Origin: Podila epigama
Taxonomy: Eukaryota > Mortierellomycota > Mortierellomycetes > Mortierellales > Mortierellaceae
Direction of reading: 5' to 3'
NCBI GenBank assembly: GCA_015679605.1
Contig: JAAAVE010000065.1
Coordinates: forward strand, 12,230-30,316
DNA length: 18,087 nucleotides
The notes under the pieces were generated by a model. It did not search any database, was not told the origin of the DNA, and saw only the letters and a list, made by a program, of their open reading frames with translations. Each line of letters starts with the position of its first letter. Position 1 is the first letter of the stretch. Position numbers and translations under genes: made by a program. This document shows positions 1-9,782 of this stretch, one piece after another.

Positions 1-35
1 CCCCCCCTTCCACGATCACGTCTTCCTCTTTGTAG

Positions 36-3000
36 ACTTGCCTGTTGAGCTTCTTCCTGCTATTATCCACCTGCTCTTCCTCGCATACCCACGTTATAAT
101 GATCGCTCATCACGCTTGATTGTCCTCGATATCATCTCTGGACTCAACGCCTGGAATTCGTCCGAATTTCTGAAGGCAATGGTCCCTGCTGTTTCACGCG
201 AGACTGAAAAGCTTGTAGCCAAGAGCTCAGATGGGTACATACACTCAGCATAACATCGCCTATGCAGTCGACAATGAAAGTATGTGTCTTCTTACACTGA
301 CTATACTCTTGTGTGCTATCTCTCCAACTCTAGTCTTTACGTGACCTCGGCAAGCGATCGTTTTGTGTTCTTAACCTGGGTGGATTTGTTGCTCAGCTGT
401 GCCTTGGATGTATCCAAAGAGACCTTGTCACCACTTGTCAAACCGCTGATTGCGTGTCAGGCAGTCCTCATCGACGGTCTTGTTGACGAGCCTAGAAAGC
501 GCGTTGCCCATAGTGCTGTTGCCGATGTTCGCCGTTGCATTCGCAAGGTACAAATGATTTGTTTTTTTTTTACTGCAAGAGCATTTTAGCTTGCATGGTC
601 AATGACTAGAGCTTAATCGTATTTTCATATGCCTCCATGATCTTAAACCTTTTAGAACGCAAAGTCGATTCAAGTATTCTTTGACTATCTGACCACCACC
701 ACCACCACAACTCCTACTTATCTGAATGCAGTACTACTGGGAACAGTTGTGGACGTTGCCTTGCGGCTCAAGAACAAGGATGCACAGGCCGGAAAAGACG
801 CTGTCGCCGCAAACAGGGACGCCATCATCAAATACTACTTGACCAACCTGATCTCTTCAAAGCAGGCTGTCCCCACTCGTTGCCCGGTATGCCTTACAAC
901 AAGTTTATTAGGCATGAGCAAATGTAGGGGGTGCAACATGACATTTGGTTTTCAGATCTATTGACACTCTCTTGCTCTGCTATAACCAAAATGGTTTAAT
1001 AGGTGGCTCTTAATGACTTTATGCAAACTTTCGTGACGCTGGATCTTTTCAAGTCAGATTTTCTGCCTACCATTGAGCGTCTTGTTCTTCGTGCACCTGA
1101 AATTGTCTTTTCACGTAAGGCAGCACTTCACGTTTGATTCTTCCAGTGTTGATGCGACCGGTAAAAAAAACATACACGCACAAAAAACAATACCAGGATC
1201 TTAACTCTATTTTTTTGCACAACACTTCTTTTTGGATAGTGCTGGTTCATTTGGTAAAGTCATTGTCCTTCGACCCATCGCCAATTTTTAGCTCGTCTCT
1301 TCAGGATCCTTTGCTGAATGGATTGCGCTCTACCTCAGAGGCGACTCGCACATCTTCTATTGCCCTTTTCAAGCAACTTGCCACGCAGAGCAAACAGGAA
1401 CAGGATGTGCTGAAGGTTGTTTCTGAAATGACCAAGCTGCTAACGACAGGAAAGGTCTCGTCGCCCGATCATCGTGGCATCATGTACGAGTGCTTGGGCG
1501 TGACGGCGGCAACAAATTCGGAGGCTATTTCGGCCAAAGCGCTGCAAGGTCTGATCGCCATGACAGGAAAGGAGTCAAACGAAGGCGCTGCTACTTTTGG
1601 TGTTGATGCCACCATTCAGCACCTAGAGGTCCTGTTGCTCTCTGGAAAGGAAAATCCCGAACTCAGCGCTGCCATCAAGGCGGGCGTCGCTGCCCTTGGT
1701 AGTCCTCGTGCCTCACTTCGCAAGACCTGGGCGCGCGGCATGGGTGCTCTTATTTGGAAAGGTAGGAACGTTGTTTGGACTCGCTCGCATCTGTCTTGCA
1801 TTCTTTTATCTCTTTAATATTGGGCCTTTTAGTGAATATGGGACTAAAGAGCAAAAAATGTGCCATGCTCTCCTTTTTCTTTGACTCTATAGCTGACTTA
1901 TCAAAGGACTCTGCCAAGCACGCTTCCCATTTCCTTGCGCCATTGGTGGCCGCCTTTAACAAGATTCAGTCGGCCCCTTTGACATACAAGGATGGTCCTT
2001 TGGAGGGTTATGTCGCCGTTGCGGTTGCATACCGCCTGGTCAAGGTTGGCGATGCCTCTGGCAGCCAACTTATCAAGTCTGCTCTTACTGTGTCTCCCAA
2101 GCCCTCGTTGGTGCTTTTTGATAAGGTTTACACAAAGCATTCGACCGCAGAGGAAGGTATTTGGTTTGTTCACGCTTTGGAAGCTTTGTTTGCGGAAAAG
2201 GACGCCAGCGAGGAAGCCAAGCTAGCCATCGGAATAGGATTTATTTACGCAGCCTCAGCATCACCCTTCGCTGATGTGCGAAAGGAGGCCTTCCATGCGC
2301 TCCAGCGCTGCGCCAAGCAGGATCTTCAGAACGTTGGTGATATTATTCGGGAATCTCTACTTCGTTGGGTCTCGCTTCTCGAAAGCCCTGTGAAGGATTC
2401 GACCCCATTCTTGGCTGCATCCAGCATCTCGTCCGACCCTCATATTTCAGCCTACCGTCTCTCTGAAATTCTGTCCGCCATCACCACCTTCAGTCCTGAA
2501 AATGACCAGACCGTCATGGCTAAGGTTGCCACGGAGTTGATTGTTCTTTCGCATCACCAGGCAATTGCTTCCCCCACAAAGAAGTATGATTGGATGAGCA
2601 TGGTTCAGCGTGCACGTTTGGATCCCGGACGCCTGGTTATTAACCACGGTGATCGTATTGAGCAACTTGTCATGGAGGCTGCCAGTTTGGACACTGCTTC
2701 TCCTCAAATGTATAAGGCAGCCATGGCCACTATTTCAAGCCTTGTGTTCATTTCACCGTCGTCCATGATCCCGGTTTTCTTGAGACACGTTGAAACAGAT
2801 TTGGACTCCAAGCTCTTGGACAACATCAACGAACACGAGATTGGCATCTGGAGACACCCTGAAGGCGAGCTCTTTGTTGACGTCTTGAAGGGTATGAAGA
2901 AGCAGGGTGGATCTTCCGAGCGCCGTCCCGCTTTTGATGAACAAAAGTTCAACCGCGATGTCAAGCAAGCCTTGGCCGCCAAGAAGAAGGCGCCTTCTTC

Positions 3001-6000
3001 GCCATCTTCTTCCTCCGGCCCCAAGTTGACTAGGGACGAACAAGCCTCGGTTGATGCTCAGTTGGCCAAAGAGTCTGGTATCCGTAAGAATGTGCAAAAC
3101 ACTTTCCTGCACCTCATGCGAGGTTTAGCTATGATCCGGGCTTTGGTCGAAGGCAATGCGGAAGAGCTCACTAGCCGCCTTGTCGAGCTTGTCAGATTGT
3201 TGCTGAACGGTGTCGTCAAACGAGGCGGCCCCTTGGTCGGCCCAGTTGCTGTGGAGACATATTTGATTCTCGGTCGCTGTGTGTCTGATCGCTTGGACAA
3301 TGTTCGTGAACCCTTGGCCCTGGCAACTTTGCGTAGCTTGGATGTCAAGGAAGTCCCCGAGAACTGGCAGGACGAGCCATTAGAGGACCTTGCTTCGCGT
3401 GTTCTGTACCGCCTTCGCTTTGTTACCGAAAAACAGGCGCTTCTTCCCTCCAGCTTTGCCTACTGCTTCCCTCTGATCCACAACATTCTTCAGAATGGAG
3501 GTATTGTCAGTCCTGAAAAGTCGGCGGCTGACGCCAAGGAAGTCTCTCAGGAGCAAGTCCAGATCGCTGTTGATATTGTATCGTACCATGCTCTCTCTGG
3601 CGCTTCAGATTCGTTGCCTCGCAAGGAGATGATTGCTTCGTTACTTTCCATCATCAAGGAGTATCCTCAACTTGCCAAAATCGCCAAGACATCCCTGAGC
3701 GATCTCACCCACGCTATGGCCGAGACTGCTACGCTGGATGAGATTAGCATGCTGCTCGGTGGTTTGCTTTACAACGAATCCCTTGTCCGTCAAGCTGCTC
3801 TGGCTGCCCTCGAGCCCTTGGAACTGACTGTGATTGACTTTTCTCGGGAACTTTGGACTGCCTGCTATGACGACGACACTAACAATGCCAAGGTCGCTTT
3901 CGAACTCTGGGAAGACAATGGAATGGAGGTCGAACCTACCTATGCTGACGCCCTCCTTCCTTATGTTGTTCACGAGAATGGCTTTGTCCGCCAGGCTGCA
4001 GGAAAGGCTATTGCTGGAGCTGTCAAGCTCTACCCAGACACAGTGAGCGAAACTCTTGCCGCCATCTACCTTCTCTACCACGAGAAGGCCAAGCCCATTG
4101 TGCCCCAGTATAACGAGTTTGGTCTACTCATCCAAGAATCGCTCAGCCGCCAGGACCCTGCCGACCAGCGTTTCGGTCTTTCTATGGCTTTGAAGCACAT
4201 TGCTCCATTGATGACCGCTAATGACCTTGAGCCCTTTGCTGAGTTCCTTATCCGCCAAGATGCGCTTGGTGACCGAAGCGGCGACGTGCGCCAAGGCATG
4301 TTGGACGCCGGATTGGCTATGATCACTGCCCATGGTGCAGAGAACGTCCACAAGCTGATCCCTGTCTTTGAGAACTACCTATCGGAACCAGCTCGCAACT
4401 CAGAGACCCACGACCGTATTCGCGAATCCGCTGTCATTCTTTTCGGTGCCCTCGCTCGCCATTTGGATGCTTCGTCCCCCAAGATCCCTTCTGCTGTGCA
4501 AAAGTTGATCGAGACACTTAACACGCCGTCGGAGCCTGTTCAGGCCGCCGTTGCCAATTGCTTGCCTGGCTTGATCAAGAGCATCCCCGATCAAGTGCCA
4601 GAGCTGCTCAAGAGCCTCATGGACAAGACTTTCCACTCCAAAAAGTACTCGGAACGACGTGGAGCCGCCTATGGTCTGGCTGGTGTCATCAAGGGTCGTG
4701 GTATTTCAGCGCTCAAGGAGTTTTCCGTCATGGCATCCCTCAAGGCTGCCGCTGAGGACAAGAAGGACGCCCACGCCCGTGAGGGTGCCATGGTTGCCTT
4801 TGAGACACTGTCGCAGACCTTGGGTCGCCTATTTGAGCCTTATGTCATCCAGATTTTGCCTTTGCTCCTGGTGTGCTTTGGTGATGCTGTGGCGGATGTT
4901 CGTCAGGCGACTGCCGATACTTCTCGTGCCATTATGGGTAAGCTCTCGGGACACTGTGTCAAACTGATTATGCCATCGCTCTTGGCCGGTTTGGATGACC
5001 GTCAATGGCGTACCAAGAAGGGATCTGTTGAGCTGTTGGGATCCATGGCCTTCTGTGCCCCCAAGCAGCTTTCCATTTCCTTGCCCACGATTATTCCTCG
5101 CTTGTCTGATGTCTTGACGGACTCGCACACTGCTGTGCAGGATGCTGCTCGCCTTGCCCTGACCCAGTTCGGAGAGGTCATTTCTAACCCCGAGATCCAG
5201 GACTTGGTCCCTATCATGATGGCCGCCTTGTGTGATCCCAACACCAAGACGCACCCTGCCCTGACTGCCTTGCTTGGAACTTCCTTTGTCCACTACATCG
5301 ACTCGCCTTCCTTGGCATTGGTCATGCCCATTTTGGAGCGTGGTCTTCGCGAGCGTGCAACAGACATCAAGAAGAAGGCTTCGCAGATTGTGGGTAACAT
5401 GGCGTCTCTGACCGACCAGAAGGATTTGATCCCATACCTGCCCCGTTTGTTGCCAGGTGTGAAGGAAGTCTTGATTGACCCCGTCCCTGAGGCCCGTGCC
5501 ACTGCTGCCAAAGCTCTTGGTACGTTGGTCGAGAAGTTGGGCGAGACTAATTTCCCTGATTTAGTCCATGAGCTTGTCGACACTCTCAAGTCTGACACAT
5601 CCGGTGTTGATCGTCAGGGTGCTGCCCAGGGTCTTTCCGAGGTTTTGGCTGGTCTGGGTTTGGAGCGTTTGGAGGGTTTGCTGCCAGAGATTATCATCAA
5701 CACCGACTCGCCAAAGGCCTACATCCGCGAAGGCTTCATTTCTTTGCTTGTGTATTTGCCAGCGACCTTTGGTCAACGCTTCCAGCCTTATCTTGGACGC
5801 ATCATTCCTCCGATTCTCATGGGTCTTGCCGACGAGTCCGAGTATGTCCGTGAGGCTTCGTTGAAGGCTGGTCAGATGATTATCAACAACTATGCCACTA
5901 AGGCTGTTGATCTGTTGCTTCCTGAGCTTGAGCGTGGCTTGTTTGACGACAACTGGCGCATTCGCCAGTCCTCGGTGCAGCTCATGGGAGACTTGCTGTT

Positions 6001-8657
6001 CCGCATTACTGGCACGAGCAAGCAGGCCAGCAGCGGTGAGGACGAGGGTGAGGAAGACGCTCCTGAAGAGTTTGGTACTTCGGATAACATCCGTAAGAAG
6101 CTTTTGGAGGTCTTGGGTCGCGAGCGCAGAGACCGTGTTCTGTCGTCGCTGTACATTGTCCGTGCCGACAACTCTGCCATTGTTCGCCAGGCTTCGCTCA
6201 CTGTTTGGAAGTCTTTGGTGAACAACACTCCTCGCACTTTGAGAGAGATCTTGCCCACGATCATGGCCATGATCATCCGCAACTTGGCGTCGACCTCGTA
6301 CGACCGTCGCATGGTCGCTGCCCGTACTTTGGGAGACCTGGTCCGCAAGTTGGGTGAGGCTGTTCTTTCCGAGATTATCCCCATTCTTGAGGCTGGTCTC
6401 GAGAGCCCCGAAAGCGACACTCGCCAGGGTGTTTGCATTGGTCTGTCCGAGATTATGGCCACTGCCGGTAAGGTCCATGTCACAGATTATGTCGACTCTA
6501 TTATTCCTGCTGTCCGCAAGGCGCTGTTGGACGAGTCTCCCGACGTCCGTGAGGCCGCTGCTCAGGCTTTCGATACTCTTCACCAGTGTGTTGGTCCCAA
6601 GGCCATTGACGAGATCTTGCCTTCCCTCTTGGCCAACCTGCACACCGGCGACAAATCTGAGTATGCTTTGGAGGGTCTCAAGGAGATCATGGCAGTCCGC
6701 TCCAACGTTGTCTTCCCAGTCTTGATCCCCACGTTGATTGCACAGCCCATTACTGCATTCAACGCCCGCGCATTGGGCTCGTTGGTTTCTGTTGCCGGAA
6801 CAGCGCTGAACCGCCGTCTGACCAACATTTTGGCGGCATTGATCCAGTCCCAAGTGAGCGAGACAGACGCCGATACCCTTGAGGCATTGGAGACGACGAC
6901 CTGTGCACTTTTGCAGTCGATTGATAACAGTGAGGGCGCTCATACTCTGATGATGATGTTGTTCGAGTTGGTGAAGTCAGAAGACGCCTCCAAGCGTGCT
7001 TCGGGCTGCAAGATCTTGGCGACATTCTGTACCGAGTCCACTCAGGATATCAGTCGCTATGTGTCTGACTGGATCCGTGTCTTGATCAACCTGTTGGACG
7101 ATCGCACGCATGAAGTTGTTGTGAGTGCCCTGGCTGCACTGAACGCTGTCACCCGCACAGTGCGCAAGGATGAGCTTGAGGGATTGGTTCAGTCTGTGCG
7201 CCGATCTGTCCGTGCTGTTGGCATGGCAGGTGTGGACTTGCCTGGATTCAGTCTGCCCAAGGGTATTGCACCCTTGTTGCCTATTTTCTTGCAGGGTCTC
7301 ATGAACGGATCTAATACGATCCGTGAGGCGTCAGCTTTGGGTATTGGTGACTTGATTCAACGTACGTCGGCCGATGCTTTGAAGCCGTTCGTCACCCAGA
7401 TCACCGGACCCTTGATTCGTATTGTCGGTGACCGTCATCCGGGTGAGGTTAAGGCTGCGATTTTGAGCACGCTGAGTCTGCTCCTCCAGAAGGTGCCTGC
7501 TCACTTGAAGCCCTTCTTGCCACAGTTGCAGCGTACGTTTATCAAGTCGTTGACAGATCCCGCTTCAGCAACTGTCCGTGTTCGTGCAGCTTCAGCCTTG
7601 AGTATTTTGATTTCGTTGCAGTCGCGTGTTGATCCCTTGGTGATCGAGCTAGTTGCTGGTATCAAGGCCAGTGAACAAGGTGTCAAGGAGACTGTCATGG
7701 GTGCCTTGGAGAGTGTCGTCAGCAAGATTGGTGCTGGCATGAGTGACGCTGCCAAGCGTGCTGTCATCACTGTTGTCATGGAGGGCATGGATGCAAGCAA
7801 TCCTGGTAAGTGTTTCATTTTATTTTATTATTTCATTGTGTCCTTATCCTAATCCTCATTCTTGACATATCGACTAATATACTCGACCATTGCTGGTAAT
7901 AGAATCGATGTGGTTGGCGTCGGCCAAGTTGCTTGGCGCGTTCTGCAAGCACCAGAGTTCCGAAGAGGCAGGTTATCTTATCCAGACTCAGGTTTTGGGC
8001 GAGTCGATCCCATTGAGCGCATCGATGTTGGCGATCAACTCTGTGTTGGCGGAATCTCCTCAGCTGTTCATTGAGACGGGCTTTGTGCAGGAGGTTTCCA
8101 ACGCTGCGTTGTCTGCCATTTCCAACCCTATTGAGAGCGCTTCAACAGCAGCTGTTGTTGCTCTTGGCAAGATGTTGACTTCCGAGGCGTACCAGGTGGA
8201 TCAGGAGTTGATGGGTGAGCTGATCAAGAAGATGGCGACACACTTGACATTGGATACGGGCTTGGAGTCGAAGCGCTTGATTCTGGTTTGTCTGAGGGCT
8301 GTGAGCCGACAGGCACCATGGTTGGTAGAGCCACATTTGACTGCGCTAGTGCCGTTGGTGATGACCTCTGTGCGCGAGAGGGTGATCCCTATCAAGTTGG
8401 CGGCGGAACGCGCGCTCTTATTTGCGCTGCAATTGCAAAAGGACGATGCAGTGTACCAGACATATTTGGGCACGATCGACACGGTCGCAAGCAAAGCCTT
8501 GACGGATTACCATCGTCGTATTCTGTCAAAGTTGGCGATCAATGAGCGATCTCGACTTGAAAACTTGCATGGTCAGGAGGATGCAGAAGCTATCGAAGAA
8601 GATGCAGAGGTGTATGCCGTTGGAGGTGTTGTTCTTGGAGCCAAGGACGATGAATAG
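36..8657 (+). CDS. GCN1: eIF2-alpha kinase activator GCN1 (HEAT-repeat scaffold), 5' partial
   Basis: GCN1 is a cytosolic ribosome-bound scaffold that, with GCN20, passes the uncharged-tRNA signal to kinase GCN2 (family knowledge). Exons: 36-234, 334-547, 656-886, 1003-1114, 1240-1761, 1893-7805, 7903-8657; stop TAG 8655-8657. Joined they give about 2,648 residues with no internal stop, against about 2,670 for yeast and human GCN1, so only about 45 N-terminal residues lie outside. Bases 1-35 end in a pyrimidine-rich TTTGTAG and read as the tail of an intron. The body is HEAT repeats throughout. The eEF3-like segment is at about 4470-5400 (ERRGAAYGLAGVIKG; WRTKKGSVELLGSMAFCAPK). The presumed GCN2 RWD-binding region is at about 6640-7760 (QITGPLIRIVGDRHPGEVK). 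An acidic loop lies at 6030-6080, a seven-threonine run near 690, and the family-typical tail AVGGVVL ends the protein. Introns cluster at the 5' end; one exon is 5.9 kb. Identity is very secure; the first two exon borders are less so. Confidence 0.97.
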
Positions 8658-8826
8658 ATGAGAAGGTTTTTTGTTTTGTCTGATTCTAATTTTTGTAGTT
8701 TGTATAAATTTTCTGACCCTTGAATGGTCTTTGACCCTTAGCTCATGATTCCTCGTAGCTGTGCCGTTGCAAGTGCAAGGACCAGGGACACGCTCAACAT
8801 GTTTTATGTTTTTCGTGTTGTTTTTC

Positions 8827-8844
8827 TTTTTTTTTTTTTTTTTT
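8827..8844 (+). repeat. T18 homopolymer run downstream of GCN1
   Basis: Eighteen consecutive T residues lie about 170 bp after the GCN1 stop codon, preceded by a T5-C. It is a length-unstable homopolymer in the presumed 3' flank. No function can be assigned from sequence. Confidence 0.9.
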
Positions 8845-9099
8845 GTTGCTACTGCTCGTCAGTATCAACACGATTTCATAGAAATAGAGCGTCCCAGTAG
8901 GATGCCGGTTAAATCTTAAATATCTAGTACTTACGAGTTCCTAGGTAAGAACTCACTAGCCTGTTATTAGGCGGTACCTTTTGGGACATGGATTGGTTGT
9001 CACCGTCATCGTCTACATCATCATCCATGCCTGGTGATTGCGCCCTAGGCTAAAAGGAACAACTGGGACGGACTTGAACTAGCAACAGCAGCACTGGAA

Positions 9100-9124
9100 G
9101 CAACAGCAACAGCAACAGCAACAG
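9100..9124 (+). repeat. GCAACA hexanucleotide tandem repeat
   Basis: About four copies of GCAACA in tandem, with a looser AGCAACAGCAGC stretch just upstream at 9081-9092. It is intergenic, about 660 bp before the hexosaminidase start. The period of six keeps a reading frame open on the minus strand (alanine/valine-rich), which explains a spurious ORF there. Confidence 0.85.
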
Positions 9125-9644
9125 AGGTAACTGTTCCAAGCAAACAAGCAAAAACTATGCATGCGGTAAATTGGAGGCCAAGGCTGTGAGTATCGGTAAC
9201 GTTTGTATTGGATGAGGGACATGCCCCGATCAATGCTTCATTCGTCATCCCTCTGGTCATGCTTTTGGTAAGGTTTAGTCCAAGGAGAAGGCAGGCACAA
9301 AAGAAGAAAAAAAAAAAGAGGTCATGCCACCGCTCCTTTATTCCGGTCAGACCACACCGACTCCTTGACAATTACCCTCTACATGTACGCAAAACCGCTC
9401 TCAACCTACGCATTGCTATTGTCTGTCCCACCCTGACCTTGACCTGTCTATGCCGAGTGCCTTTTACCCAAGTAAAGAAAAGGAAAAAGAAAAAAAGGAA
9501 AAACGTTGTCAACAAGACTGTGTACCCTTTTATATTCTGTCTCCTTACAAAAAGCATTCAAATGTTGCTTGGTCATTAACACATTCTTTTCTCTCCTTTC
9601 CTTCCTTCTATTCCACCTTTTCTTTTACGATTTTCATTTCGCGT

Positions 9645-9676
9645 TCACTCACCCACTCACTCACCCACTCACTCAC
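9645..9676 (+). repeat. 12-bp tandem repeat in the hexosaminidase leader
   Basis: The unit TCACTCACCCAC occurs twice exactly (9645-9656, 9657-9668), followed by a partial third copy TCACTCAC (9669-9676). It lies 107-138 bp before the ATG at 9783, within the pyrimidine-rich leader or core promoter. It may be part of the 5' UTR; transcription start is unknown. Confidence 0.85.
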
Positions 9677-9782
9677 AGCACTTACTGGTTCAATTTATTT
9701 CATTCACACTCATGGTGCAATAGAGAGTGTCATCGCCACAAAAAAATCATTTAGAAAAAGAAACCTTCCTCAATACGCAAAC

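Larger units (their letters stand above)
8658..9782. other. GCN1-hexosaminidase intergenic region, no gene recognised
   Basis: No convincing coding region or RNA gene was seen in this 1.1-kb gap. It should hold the GCN1 3' UTR and the hexosaminidase promoter and leader. Visible features are a T18 run, a GCAACA repeat, and a small inverted repeat at 8935-8954 (GAGTTC, 8-base loop, GAACTC). An AT-rich TTTTATATTC near 9527-9536 could serve as a TATA-like element about 250 bp before the hexosaminidase ATG. A CT-rich stretch from about 9580 to 9650 looks like a typical fungal leader. The open frame on the minus strand at 9045-9371 is mostly low-complexity translation of these repeats. Confidence 0.6.

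Noticed and set aside
280-333. A 54-bp intron with ideal GTATGT donor and branch site in GCN1
   Set aside because: Phase would fit, but the preceding 45 bases carry in-frame stops at 251 and 275. Splicing from the GTACAT donor at 235 gives an uninterrupted, well-aligned protein, and GTAC donors occur elsewhere here.
1147-1160. A 14-bp micro-exon or alternative acceptor (TTCCAG at 1141-1146) in GCN1
   Set aside because: Including the micro-exon breaks the frame. Using the acceptor alone stays in frame (+31 residues) but would need a 32-bp intron. Splicing 1115-1239 aligns exactly with human and yeast GCN1.
5561-6943. A 460-codon open frame on the strand opposite GCN1
   Set aside because: It is the complement of conserved GCN1 coding sequence; codon bias there suppresses antisense stops. 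Its translation is low in hydrophobic core residues and resembles no family I know.
8892-8989. Possible 98-bp miniature inverted-repeat element (GTCCCA ... TGGGAC)
   Set aside because: Only the outer six bases pair cleanly; the rest of the arms diverge and there is no flanking duplication.
9045-9371. Minus-strand 108-codon open frame between GCN1 and the hexosaminidase
   Set aside because: It is mostly translation of the GCAACA repeat and an A-rich tract, with no recognisable domain and no supporting leader.
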